Below are positions 25,476-33,693 of a stretch of DNA of 64,000 nt, piece by piece. Below the pieces are notes generated by a model. It was given only the letters and a program-made list of their open reading frames with translations, was not told the origin of the DNA and did no database searches. Both the position numbers and the translations under genes were made by a program. How positions within the stretch are numbered: the first letter of the stretch is position 1; each line of letters begins with the position of its first letter. Origin of the DNA: Bacillus alkalicellulosilyticus (GTDB lineage Bacteria; Bacillota; Bacilli; Bacillales; Bacillaceae_F); NCBI RefSeq assembly GCF_002019795.1, contig NZ_KV917381.1, positions 1,423,210-1,487,209 on the forward strand, written 5' to 3'.

Positions 25476-27530
25476 ATGGGGAACAATAAAAAAAAGAAAA
25501 ATCATGTACCAACTAGACTCAATTTACTTTTCTTTGTCGTTTTTATACTTTTTTCCGCATTAATTTTACGTCTAGGTTTCGTTCAAATTGTTCAAGGTGA
25601 AGAATACGTGAAAGTGCTTGAACGAACGAGTAATGTTACCGCACGAATTGATGCACCAAGAGGATTAATGTATGACCGATTTGGTAATATTGTAGTCGAC
25701 AATGAATTGGAATTATCAATCACTTATACTCCAGGAAGAAGCACAGGACATGATGAAAAACTAACGGTCGCTCGAAAGCTTGAAAGGTTAATTGAAGTCG
25801 ATGAAGATGCTCTTTCTAAAATTACTTTTCGTGATAAGCAAGACTATTGGATTTTGTTACATCAGGAAGAAGCTAGAGCATTGGTGACTCCAGAGGAAAG
25901 AAGAGAGTTAGATGGAGACCCGAAAAAGGAATATGAGTTAACATTAAAACGAATTACAGAAGACATGCTTGAAACATTTACAGATGAAGAACTTCGTGTT
26001 CTTGCAATAAAACGAGAAATGGACAGAGGGTATGCTTTAGCGCCCCAACGGATTAAACAAGGAATTAATGAGGAAGAAGCTCATATTGTAGGGGAGCATC
26101 TATTTGAATTACCGGGAGTAGATATCCTACGAGACTCCTCTCGAAAATATGTCTATGGCGATACATTCAGAAGTTTATTAGGAAGAACAGGCTCAATACC
26201 AAGAGAGAAAATTGATTACTTTTTATCACGTGGCTATGAACGGTCTGACATTGTCGGCACGAGTTTTCTTGAGCTACAGTACGAAGAAGCTTTACGTGGT
26301 CAAAAAGCGCTTGTAGAAAGTGTAACAAGTCGTGGAACTGTCATTGGTGAACGAGAGCAACTTGGTCAACGTGGAAATGATTTAGTCCTTACCATCGACA
26401 TGGAATTACAACAGAGTGTGCAAGAAATTGTAGATACAGAAGTGGAAGCAGGGGCAGCTTCATTTCTTGATAAAAAAGAAGCGTATATTGTCATGATGAA
26501 TCCAAAGACAGGTGAAATTCTTGCTATTACTGGATACGATGGCGATGAGACCGGAGCACTAAATAAATCGTTTGCTATGGGGTCAGCTGTCAAAGGTGCG
26601 ACAATGTTAGCTGGTTTTCATGAAGGTGTCGTTAGTCCAGGAGAGGTTATCTATGATAGACCAATTCAACTTCCTGCCTCTCCTCCAAAAAAATCACATG
26701 AAAACATGGGAAATATTAATGATTTAGTCGCTCTTGAGCGCTCTTCAAATATTTACATGTTCTATATTGCAATGCGTACGGCTGGCTATAATTATGGTTC
26801 GAATTGCTGTTGGCGAGATATTCCAGGAACGTATATGACATTACGGAATTATTATGGCCAGTTTGGTTTAGGGACAGAAACAGGTATTGATTTGCCTTCT
26901 GTTTCTTCAGGCCTTAGTGGTGGAGTTGGCTTACCCGGGAATCTGTTAGATTTATCGATTGGACAGTTTGATACGTATACCACGCTACAACTTGCGCAAT
27001 ACGTATCTACAATTGCTAATGACGGATATCGAATGCAACCTCACTTAGTTAAAGAAATAAGAGAGCCTAGTCGGACAAAAGAAGATTTAGGCCCGGTTGT
27101 GTATCAGCACCAACCACGCATTATGAACCGAATTGAGATGGCTGATAGTCATATTAAACGGGTACAAGAAGGATTTCGCCGGGTGGTTACTCCAGGCTAT
27201 CGTGGAACATGGGGTAGTGCGGGCTTTTCGTATGAGGCGGCCGCAAAAACAGGAACGGCTCAGGTTCGAGTTCCTGTTGAAAGAAATGGAAATCGAGTTC
27301 TTCTTGATGGAAACAACCAAACGCTAGTTGCGTGGGCACCGTATGATGACCCTGAGATTGCGGTTGCGGTTGTTGTTCCACATGTAAGAACAAAAGATGC
27401 TTATCCTATCTCAAGAAGAATTATGAAAGAGTCAATGGATACGTATTTTCAATTGAAAAATGTAAGAAACGGTCCATTACGAGATGGAGAAGAACGAGTC
27501 AGTCCAACGAATGAAGATGTAGAAGAATAA
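25476..27530 (+). CDS. pbpA: Class B penicillin-binding protein 2 (PbpA-like)
   Basis: 684 residues. One N-terminal membrane anchor (about 15-37), a PBP dimerisation domain (RGLMYDRFGNIVVDN), then the transpeptidase domain. Active-site motifs: SxxK as S370AVK, SxN as SSN near 423-425, KTG at 591-593 (AAKTGTAQV). Elongation-type PBP2 (MrdA/YqgF class), cross-linking peptidoglycan in the lateral wall with the Rod complex. ATAGGAGGAAAAGG precedes the ATG. In B. subtilis pst genes follow it; here they do not. Confidence 0.93.
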   Translation: MGNNKKKKNHVPTRLNLLFFVVFILFSALILRLGFVQIVQGEEYVKVLERTSNVTARIDAPRGLMYDRFGNIVVDNELELSITYTPGRSTGHDEKLTVARKLERLIEVDEDALSKITFRDKQDYWILLHQEEARALVTPEERRELDGDPKKEYELTLKRITEDMLETFTDEELRVLAIKREMDRGYALAPQRIKQGINEEEAHIVGEHLFELPGVDILRDSSRKYVYGDTFRSLLGRTGSIPREKIDYFLSRGYERSDIVGTSFLELQYEEALRGQKALVESVTSRGTVIGEREQLGQRGNDLVLTIDMELQQSVQEIVDTEVEAGAASFLDKKEAYIVMMNPKTGEILAITGYDGDETGALNKSFAMGSAVKGATMLAGFHEGVVSPGEVIYDRPIQLPASPPKKSHENMGNINDLVALERSSNIYMFYIAMRTAGYNYGSNCCWRDIPGTYMTLRNYYGQFGLGTETGIDLPSVSSGLSGGVGLPGNLLDLSIGQFDTYTTLQLAQYVSTIANDGYRMQPHLVKEIREPSRTKEDLGPVVYQHQPRIMNRIEMADSHIKRVQEGFRRVVTPGYRGTWGSAGFSYEAAAKTGTAQVRVPVERNGNRVLLDGNNQTLVAWAPYDDPEIAVAVVVPHVRTKDAYPISRRIMKESMDTYFQLKNVRNGPLRDGEERVSPTNEDVEE

Positions 27531-27552
27531 GAAGAAACTTACACCTCTATGA

Positions 27553-27597
27553 AAAGGGTGGGACAAAAGGTAACAACCTTTTGTTTCACCCTCTTTT
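27553..27597 (+). terminator. Terminator of pbpA, repeat family B
   Basis: AGGGTGGGACAAAAGGT pairs with ACCTTTTGTTTCACCCT, followed by TTTTTTT. Confidence 0.85.
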
Positions 27598-27622
27598 TTT
27601 GTAAGAAAGAGGGTGAAACAAA

Positions 27623-27647
27623 GAGGCTGTCCAAGTGGACACCCTCT
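27623..27647 (-). terminator. Terminator of the MltG-like gene
   Basis: On the minus strand GAGGGTGTCCA and TGGACAGCCTC pair just past the stop codon, followed by a T-rich run. Confidence 0.7.
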
Positions 27648-28092
27648 ATGAAATAATTTCAACAATTTCTTGGTAAGACATGTTACTATGCAAGGTAAAT
27701 TCTCCTGCTTTTAAAGAACGAGAGACTTCTTGTTCTTCTAGGAATAAAATGAACGCTTCATCATCATCTATAATTTGAGCACGTTCTAATTGTTGCGCGA
27801 TATCAACACTAGTCATTCCAGGTTCAATTACAATTGTAGCTTCATACACGGGCTCTTCTTGGTCTGTGTGACTTTCTACTGGATGCAATAAAAGGTCATA
27901 TTGTTCTTGGTCTAACACGACAAAACCGTGTTCCTCTAATCTTTCAATCATTTCTGATGGTGTTAATTCTACCATGTGGTTCCCTTGATCAGGTTCTTCG
28001 TTTGAAGCAGTCTCAAAGAAATACATATAGCTTAAAATACAAGCTGCGATAAACAATCCTGCTGCAAGTCCTCGTAATCCGTTCTTTGTCAT
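27646..28092 (-). CDS. Membrane-anchored protein with YceG/MltG-like N-terminal domain (YqzC position)
   Basis: 148 residues. An N-terminal anchor GLRGLAAGLFIAACILSYMYFF is followed by an acidic linker and a domain IVIEPGMTSVDIAQQLERA ... FILFLEEQEVSRSLKAGEFT that resembles the LysM-like subdomain at the start of MltG/YceG endolytic transglycosylases. The catalytic part is absent: this is a short protein, not a truncated gene, since the frame is intact. Possibly binds wall glycans. Follows the YqzD-like gene by 14 bases, so likely cotranscribed. Confidence 0.72.
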   Translation of the reverse strand: MTKNGLRGLAAGLFIAACILSYMYFFETASNEEPDQGNHMVELTPSEMIERLEEHGFVVLDQEQYDLLLHPVESHTDQEEPVYEATIVIEPGMTSVDIAQQLERAQIIDDDEAFILFLEEQEVSRSLKAGEFTLHSNMSYQEIVEIIS

Positions 28093-28106
28093 ACGATGCC
28101 CTCCTT

Positions 28107-28460
28107 CTAGTCTTTCCGGAGGTAGGTCGCGAGTAATCTTTGTACATCTTGTTCGGTAATAGAAAGCACCTCAGCGATGTTATCAATTGAATAACCTGCC
28201 TCATAATACTGTACAACTTCTTGAATCATGTTGTCGACACTACGTTTAGTCGGAGAATTTGAGTAATAGGAGTCACTGCCAATTAACAATTCTTCTTCCA
28301 CAATTTTAATTTTCTTTTTTAATTGATATATTTCCTGCATTAATGTGATGGAGAAGTTTTCGACTTGATTTTCTAAATCCTTTGTTCTGTCTTTCTGAAA
28401 AAAGGATAGGATGAATAAAATCAAGGAGACGAGAAACAGTCCAATAATAATATATTCCAT
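28107..28460 (-). CDS. YqzD-like membrane protein with C-terminal HTH-like helix
   Basis: 117 residues from ATG 28460, after AAAGGGGC. One N-terminal helix (EYIIIGLFLVSLILFILSFF), a coiled-coil-prone segment (LENQVENFSITLMQEIYQLK), and a C-terminal GYSIDNIAEVLSITEQDVQR resembling a sigma/DUF HTH. Length and position match B. subtilis YqzD. No known function. Cotranscribed with the MltG-like gene. Confidence 0.72.
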   Translation of the reverse strand: MEYIIIGLFLVSLILFILSFFQKDRTKDLENQVENFSITLMQEIYQLKKKIKIVEEELLIGSDSYYSNSPTKRSVDNMIQEVVQYYEAGYSIDNIAEVLSITEQDVQRLLATYLRKD

Positions 28461-28649
28461 CTTAGAAAGCCCCTTTCTGACTTTGCTTGTCCTATCATTA
28501 TACATTAAAATGAAAACTCGTCGAATAGGAAGTCAAAACATGTTTGTGTCGTTTACATAGGTGATGGTAAAACGAAGTAATAAATCATCTCTTGTACCAC
28601 CTATTAAACGCTAGTAAGATTAAGGTATTAGATGAAACTAGGTGAGAGT

Positions 28650-29069
28650 ATGCTTGAATTTGAACGAGCAAAATTAGAGGTTGTAGTTACAACCCATACT
28701 ACTTTGTATAGTTATTGGAAGCTATTAGCCGATAAAATACTACTAGCTGAATATGTGTGTCACCAGCCGTGGGAAAAGCTTTGCAAAATTTTAAAAGTGA
28801 TTGAAGAGGATGAAGGTTTTGTATTCCAAGAACATAATGTAAATGGGACAGAAACCTTTATCCATGAACTGTCCCCGTTTAAGAGCTATAAGCTCTTGCT
28901 TGGAGTTACAACCGAAGACAATGGCTTTTTTTGTCTTCTTCAATCCGATGTCATTCATATGCCACTCTATGATAACGGTAGCTCACGCTTGAGTAACCAA
29001 AAAACAAGGAACGAAATGAGCTGGCAAAAAGGATTTGCTGGCTATTCGGTGGTTAGAAAGGAAAAATAA
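28650..29069 (+). CDS. DUF4912-like protein (YqgL position)
   Basis: 139 residues from ATG 28650, 6 bases after AGGTGA (ATG 28632 is an alternative). The pattern TTHTTLYSYWKLLADKI, then FIHELSPFKSYKLLLGVTTE and FFCLLQSDVIHMP, fits DUF4912, a domain often found beside glycosyltransferases and glycan enzymes. Soluble, with no signal. It ends one base before the glycosyltransferase start, so the two are probably coupled and act in the same process. The Pfam assignment is from memory of the pattern. Confidence 0.6.
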   Translation: MLEFERAKLEVVVTTHTTLYSYWKLLADKILLAEYVCHQPWEKLCKILKVIEEDEGFVFQEHNVNGTETFIHELSPFKSYKLLLGVTTEDNGFFCLLQSDVIHMPLYDNGSSRLSNQKTRNEMSWQKGFAGYSVVRKEK

Positions 29070-29070
29070 A

Positions 29071-30228
29071 ATGAACCAGCCACAATCTATAGATTACCCT
29101 AACAAAAGAGAAACAAAACAGACGGTTTGTCTTCTAACGTTTGAGTTTCCTCCTAACTTATATGGTGGATTGGGTACTCATGTTGCTCAATTAAGTAAAG
29201 CTTTAGTAGAGCAAGGGATGGAAGTTCATGTAATTACCTATTCTTTAACTGGCTATAGAGAACAGGTTGTTGAACATGGCATCCATATCCATCGTCTTGA
29301 TGTGGAAAATCATGATGATTTCTATCTGTTTATTGCTAATGTTAATCGGGAAATGGTTGAGTATGTGATTCATCTATCAAGTCAACTAGAGCTCAATGTG
29401 ATTCATGGGCATGATTGGCTCGTGGGTACTGCATCTATGGTACTCAAAAAAATACTAAAGACATCGCTTGTGGTAACGATACATGCGTTAGAATACGGTA
29501 GAAATGGGGGGATTTCTACCCCACTCCAACAAAAGATTATGATGGTTGAAAAAAAAATGAGCTACGAGGCCGACCGTCTTATCGTTTGTAGTGAATATAT
29601 GAAACAAGAGGTTAAAACCATTCTTTGTGTAGAGAGTAGTCAAATTGAAGTGATTGAAAATGGTGTAGAAATAAAACAAAAATCGCTACATTCACAACAT
29701 CTATTAGTTTTTGCTTTAGGTCGATTTGTAGGTGAAAAAGGATTTCAAACCTTGATTAAGTCTGCAGCTATTGTAAAAAAAGAAGTCCATGGTGTTCAGT
29801 TTGTACTAGCTGGCCATGGGCCAATGCAGTCTGAACTTGAGAAACTATGTCAATTCTATGATGTCGCTGATTGTTTTACTATCATAGGATTCTTAACAGA
29901 TACTGAAAAAAGGAAATGGTTCGAAAGGTCTTCAGTTGTAGTTGTACCAAGTTATTATGAACCATTTGGTATTGTAGCACTCGAAGCGATGTCACACGGG
30001 CGGCCTCTTATTGGAACGGAAACGGGGGGGTTGTCTGAAATCATTGACGGATATAATGGCATAAAAGTACCCCCTAAAGATGAAAATGCGTTAGCGACAC
30101 ATTTAATTACTCTATTACAGGATAGCAATAAAGCGTGTGAACTTGGAAATCAGGGATACGAATATGTGAAAAAGTATAACTGGACTACTGTAGCGCAAAA
30201 AACGTTGGATCTGTATAAAACAATATGA
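29071..30228 (+). CDS. GT4-family glycosyltransferase (YqgM-like)
   Basis: 385 residues from ATG 29071, after GAAAGGAAAAA. Two Rossmann-like halves. The N-terminal GGLGTHVAQLSKAL loop binds acceptor or nucleotide. HGHDWLVGTAS follows, then in the C-terminal half LGRFVGEKGFQTLI and the donor-binding EPFGIVALEAMSHGRPLIG (E-x7-E motif). This is the retaining GT4 layout (glycogen synthase/PimA-like). Preceded tightly by the DUF4912-like gene, which suggests a shared glycan pathway. Sugar donor and acceptor are unknown. Matches yqgM by position. Confidence 0.85.
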   Translation: MNQPQSIDYPNKRETKQTVCLLTFEFPPNLYGGLGTHVAQLSKALVEQGMEVHVITYSLTGYREQVVEHGIHIHRLDVENHDDFYLFIANVNREMVEYVIHLSSQLELNVIHGHDWLVGTASMVLKKILKTSLVVTIHALEYGRNGGISTPLQQKIMMVEKKMSYEADRLIVCSEYMKQEVKTILCVESSQIEVIENGVEIKQKSLHSQHLLVFALGRFVGEKGFQTLIKSAAIVKKEVHGVQFVLAGHGPMQSELEKLCQFYDVADCFTIIGFLTDTEKRKWFERSSVVVVPSYYEPFGIVALEAMSHGRPLIGTETGGLSEIIDGYNGIKVPPKDENALATHLITLLQDSNKACELGNQGYEYVKKYNWTTVAQKTLDLYKTI

Positions 30229-30238
30229 TGTAGAAAGG

Positions 30239-30424
30239 ATGAAGCATGTGCCGAAAGAGCTAGTGCTAGAGTACTGTCATCTCCTTGTTACAATTGATAA
30301 GGTATGGGATAATTAATACAGCGAACCATTATCATTACCTTTTTCAGTACCCTCTAATTACGGAATGTTCTTTAGAAAACTTTATTTGCTATTGGGCCAA
30401 GCTATGGATTGGACTAATAACTAG
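30239..30424 (+). pseudogene. Possible small ORF split by an in-frame stop
   Basis: ATG 30239 follows GAAAGG and reads 25 codons (MKHVPKELVLEYCHLL...) to TAA at 30314. The same frame then continues for 35 codons (YSEPLSLPFSVPSNYGMFFR...) to TAG at 30422. Either a decayed 60-residue gene or coincidence. No homologue is recognised. A sequencing error is also possible. Confidence 0.3.
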
Positions 30425-30538
30425 AGTAACAATCTTTGAGAAAAGAATATTACGGAAAAAGATGACTTGCCTGCCCAATGTTTTTTTGCTATCATTGTAA
30501 GGTATGAATGAAATCAAGACGGTTTGGAGGGAAAACAC

Positions 30539-30688
30539 ATGCGCGTAAATGTTACATTAGCTTGCACTGAAACTGGTGATCGTAACTACATCACTACTAA
30601 AAATAAACGTAATAACCCTGAACGTATCGAGCTAAAGAAATACAGCCCGAGACTTAAAAAGTATACGTTACACCGTGAAACAAAATAA
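30539..30688 (+). CDS. rpmG: Ribosomal protein L33, Cys-poor form
   Basis: 49 residues, [18 protein letters not shown] at the start and TLHRETK at the end, unmistakably bL33. The zinc-ribbon cysteines are mostly lost: ACTETGD replaces CxxC, and the second pair is KKYSPRLKK. Only Cys9 remains, so this copy is predicted not to bind zinc. TTGGAGGG precedes the ATG. It sits just before yqgN-like, as rpmGA does in B. subtilis. Zinc-free L33 copies are often zinc-sparing and Zur-controlled, but no Zur box was found here. Confidence 0.93.
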   Translation: MRVNVTLACTETGDRNYITTKNKRNNPERIELKKYSPRLKKYTLHRETK

Positions 30689-30760
30689 TTTTAGAAATGG
30701 CCTGCCAATCTTGGTATGGTCATTTTTTGTGAATAGAAAATTGGAGAAAGGACTTGTCTG

Positions 30761-31321
30761 ATGGGAAAACAGGACCTGCGGGAACGAATAAAACATAGAT
30801 TGATGCAAATTCAAGAATTTACTTTTGAACACAAATGTAAATTAATAGAGAAGCAAGTAATGTCGTTATCTTCCTGGAGAAAGGCACAAACGGTCGCGAT
30901 CACAATTTCGAGAGGAACTGAAATACATACTTATCCGATAATTATGGAAGCATGGAAACAAGGCAAGACAATAGCAGTCCCAAAGACATATCCCAAAACA
31001 AAAAAAATGGAGTTTTTACTAATAGATTCATTCAAACAGCTAAAGCCGACTTATTTTTCATTGTTGGAACCAGTAGAAAGATGTCCACTAATTACAAAAG
31101 ATAAATTAGATTTGGTTGTTGTTCCTGGGTTGGCGTTTGAACGAAGCGGGTATCGGCTAGGTTTTGGAGGAGGGTATTACGACCGATATCTTCAAGACTA
31201 CAACGGGGATACTATTTCAATGGCGTTTGAAGAGCAATTGGTTGCGACCGTGTTCCCAGAGCAGTATGATATTCCTGTATCTACAATTGTTACGGAAAAA
31301 CAAATTATCCACTGTCGTTAA
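30761..31321 (+). CDS. 5-formyltetrahydrofolate cyclo-ligase
   Basis: 186 residues. The ATP-binding motif PGLAFERSGYRLGFGGGYYDR is diagnostic of the 5-FCL/MTHFS family. It converts 5-formyl-THF plus ATP to 5,10-methenyl-THF, salvaging folate. YqgN of B. subtilis is the positional counterpart. AGAAAGGAC lies before the ATG. The next gene starts 26 bases downstream, suggesting a short operon. Confidence 0.93.
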   Translation: MGKQDLRERIKHRLMQIQEFTFEHKCKLIEKQVMSLSSWRKAQTVAITISRGTEIHTYPIIMEAWKQGKTIAVPKTYPKTKKMEFLLIDSFKQLKPTYFSLLEPVERCPLITKDKLDLVVVPGLAFERSGYRLGFGGGYYDRYLQDYNGDTISMAFEEQLVATVFPEQYDIPVSTIVTEKQIIHCR

Positions 31322-31347
31322 GGATGAAAGTAAAAGGAGTTTTGGTT

Positions 31348-32364
31348 ATGACTGAGCTAGACCGTTATTCTAGACAAATGCTTTTTTCTCCTATTGGAGA
31401 AGAAGGTCAAAAAAAACTTGCATCAAAAAAAGTGTTAATTGTGGGAATGGGAGCATTAGGAACCGTATTAGCGAGTCATTTAGTACGAGCTGGAGTAGGG
31501 CATGTGACTTTTGCTGACCGTGATTACGTAGAGAAATCTAACCTACAACGTCAAATTTTATTTGATGAAAATGACGTGGCTGCTTCCTTACCTAAAGCAA
31601 TTGCTGCAGAAAAGAAGTTAAAAGCGATAAATTCAGATATTAAAATAGAGGGCATTGTTGCGGATGTCACCATTGACAACATGGATGACTTATTAAACGG
31701 TGTTGATTTGGTGCTAGATGGTACAGATAATTTCCAAACAAGATTTCTCATTAATGATGCCTGTTTTAAAAAAGGGATCCCCTTTGTCTATGGTGGGGCT
31801 GTAAGTTCACGTGGAATGTCAGCAATTTTTGTTCCAGGTGAAACCCCTTGCTTACGCTGCTTTATTAAAGAAGGAGAAACAGGTGGACAAACGTGTGATA
31901 TGGTCGGTGTCATTTCCCCTGTAGTTGATATCGTTGCTTCTTTTCAATCTGTGGAAGCCTTAAAGTATTTGGTGTCGGCTGACAAGGCTAGAAGAAATAG
32001 CTTACTTTCTTTTGATGTTTGGAATTATCATATCTACGAATTGAAATATAAAAAGCAGGACCCGAGTTGCCCAACATGTAGTCTTCATCAATACCCAGCG
32101 CTCAAACGCTCTGAACAAGATTCAATTACATCGTTATGCGGAAGGGAAACCGTCCAAATTCATCTAAGAAAAGAATTTGATTTAAAAGAGTGGGCTGATA
32201 AATTACAAAATATAGGCACTGTTAAAGAAACACCGTTTCTGCTTCGTGTAGAATTAAAAGATCATATGAGGATGGTTCTTTTTTCAGATGGTCGAACTTT
32301 AATACAAGGAACAGAAGACGTCAGTCGAGCCAAGGCAGTATATAGCAAGTATATAGGGATGTAG
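31348..32364 (+). CDS. ThiF/MoeB-family adenylyltransferase
   Basis: 338 residues from ATG 31348, 8 bases after AAAAGGAG. E1-like fold: RYSRQMLFSPIGEEGQ, nucleotide loop VGMGALGT, RADR-equivalent SNLQRQILF. Zinc cysteines C168-x2-C171 and C241-x2-C244, and a TCD cysteine near 183. It adenylates the C-terminal Gly of a ThiS or MoaD partner. The SLCGRETVQIH tail segment resembles Bacillus ThiF/MoeB. The thiamine operon at 44 kb has thiS and thiG but no thiF, so this enzyme is the likely ThiF; it may also serve MoaD. Confidence 0.85.
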   Translation: MTELDRYSRQMLFSPIGEEGQKKLASKKVLIVGMGALGTVLASHLVRAGVGHVTFADRDYVEKSNLQRQILFDENDVAASLPKAIAAEKKLKAINSDIKIEGIVADVTIDNMDDLLNGVDLVLDGTDNFQTRFLINDACFKKGIPFVYGGAVSSRGMSAIFVPGETPCLRCFIKEGETGGQTCDMVGVISPVVDIVASFQSVEALKYLVSADKARRNSLLSFDVWNYHIYELKYKKQDPSCPTCSLHQYPALKRSEQDSITSLCGRETVQIHLRKEFDLKEWADKLQNIGTVKETPFLLRVELKDHMRMVLFSDGRTLIQGTEDVSRAKAVYSKYIGM

Positions 32365-32389
32365 TAAATATCCATATCGACATTCTAAC

Positions 32390-32566
32390 GGACACACAAG
32401 CCTCTATTTAACATCCAAATTAGCTTTTACTAAATGGTACGGACACAGAGGCCCTTATTTTCAAAAAGATGAGCGATAGAGCCTATTTTTACGTAAATAA
32501 GGTCTGTGGTGTCCGTTAGACTTAAAAATATGGGAAAATAACTGAAATAAGGAACCTCATGTCCGT
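32390..32566. repeat. Repeat family C, copy 2 (nested inverted repeat)
   Basis: GGACACACAAGCCTCTATTT at 32390; inner pair GGTACGGACACAG (32436) and GTGGTGTCCGTTA (to 32518); outer return AAATAAGGAACCTCATGTCC near 32545-32564. Same module order and length (177 versus 179 bases) as the copy at 4724. The 32365-32693 gap holds only this element and a partial family-A copy. Confidence 0.7.
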
Positions 32567-32580
32567 TGGAGTTCGCCGCG

Positions 32581-32645
32581 TCCTAGAGGGCAGTGGCTTC
32601 GCACACCGGAAATAACCCAATACGGCGTAGTCGTATTTTCTGAGA
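32581..32645. repeat. Partial copy of repeat family A
   Basis: GGGCAGTGGCTTCGCACACC is followed by an AATACG...CGTATT hairpin with TTTT. The upstream direct repeat and middle hairpin are missing. Confidence 0.6.
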
Positions 32646-32693
32646 GAATAAAATATGGAGGGTTGCGCAAATTAGGATAGAGGAGGGATCGAT

Positions 32694-32882
32694 ATGATTT
32701 CAAGACTATTTTCATTTGTATTAATGATTTCAGGTTATTTTGCTTTTAAGTATCGATATCGTATTTTAAATAATTTGCTATCCCAACAGACGATAAGAAG
32801 ATTACTCATTCGTTCGTCGATGAGAATGCCTTTTGTCCGTCGCCAAATCTTAAATAATTTTGTGTTTACTGACAGAAGATAA
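32694..32882 (+). CDS. Small membrane protein (YqgO-like)
   Basis: 62 residues: one N-terminal helix (FSFVLMISGYFAFKYRYRIL), then a basic tail rich in Arg (RRLLIRSSMRMPFVRRQIL). GAGGAGGGAT precedes the ATG. The position just before the HAD gene and gluP corresponds to yqgO. Function unknown. The length is close to the family's. Confidence 0.75.
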   Translation: MISRLFSFVLMISGYFAFKYRYRILNNLLSQQTIRRLLIRSSMRMPFVRRQILNNFVFTDRR

Positions 32883-32884
32883 GA

Positions 32885-32918
32885 AAAGGCACTGTCTTAA
32901 GACGGTGTCTTTCTTTTG
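32885..32918 (+). terminator. Terminator after yqgO-like gene
   Basis: GGCACTGTCT and AGACGGTGTC pair, followed by TTTC-TTTT. Confidence 0.7.
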
Positions 32919-32957
32919 ATCCCACGAAGATAAGCTAAAGAAATAGGGTGAGGGAGT

Positions 32958-33689
32958 ATGCGGTGGCAAACGATTTGCTTTGACCTAGATAATACATTAT
33001 ATAGTCACGAACAAGCCTTTGAAAAAGCAATAAAACATTGTTATTCCTCTATATATCCTTTGTACGAAGCTACTATTGATACAGATATTTGGTTTCGTGT
33101 TTTTAAGCACCACTGTGACCTTTATTGGAGTTCATATGAACAAGGAGCGCTGTCTAGGCCAGAATATCAAAGGAAACGTTTTAGTGAAACGATGAAGTAT
33201 TTTACATTATCTTATAGTGATAAGGAAAGCGACGTATTTCATCAGCAATACTTTGATATTATTGATGACTTTGTGACCCCTTTTGAAGGAGTAAAGTCAT
33301 TATTACATACCTTACAAAGAACGGGTGTAACTCTCGGGATTATTTCGAATGGAAATGCAGTAGTACAACACGAGAAGGTTCGTAAGTTAGGGTTGACCTC
33401 CTTGTTTAATGGAATTTTTATCTCAGAGGACATCGGCGTGGAAAAGCCAGACGCTCGCATCTTTTCGTTTGCACTTGATAAGTTGCAACAAATCATTGCT
33501 GGTGGAGTTTTATTTGTTGGTGACGCATGGATTCATGATATTGTTGGAGCATTAGAGGCCGGGTGGGACGCCATTTACTTAAATACAAGGAATGAAAATC
33601 CGACGACAAACCATATTCCTTATAGACAATGTGAGACATTTTCACAACTTGCAACTATAATAAGAGAAGACACTAGGTTGAAGGGATGA
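32958..33689 (+). CDS. HAD-superfamily hydrolase
   Basis: 243 residues. Motif I CFDLDNTLY (nucleophile Asp), motif II GIISNGN, motif III Lys before PDARIFSFAL, and motif IV VGDAWIHDIVGA are all present. The helical cap after motif I makes it subclass IA, like YjjG/YsaA-type phosphatases. Substrate unknown; small phosphorylated metabolites or nucleotides are typical. GTGAGGGAG precedes the ATG. It ends 4 bases before gluP, so likely cotranscribed with it. Confidence 0.88.
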   Translation: MRWQTICFDLDNTLYSHEQAFEKAIKHCYSSIYPLYEATIDTDIWFRVFKHHCDLYWSSYEQGALSRPEYQRKRFSETMKYFTLSYSDKESDVFHQQYFDIIDDFVTPFEGVKSLLHTLQRTGVTLGIISNGNAVVQHEKVRKLGLTSLFNGIFISEDIGVEKPDARIFSFALDKLQQIIAGGVLFVGDAWIHDIVGALEAGWDAIYLNTRNENPTTNHIPYRQCETFSQLATIIREDTRLKG

Positions 33690-33693
33690 GGAC

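Noticed and set aside
30285-30500. 71-codon ORF after the glycosyltransferase
   Set aside because: No ribosome site and improbable composition; the interrupted frame starting at 30239 fits better.
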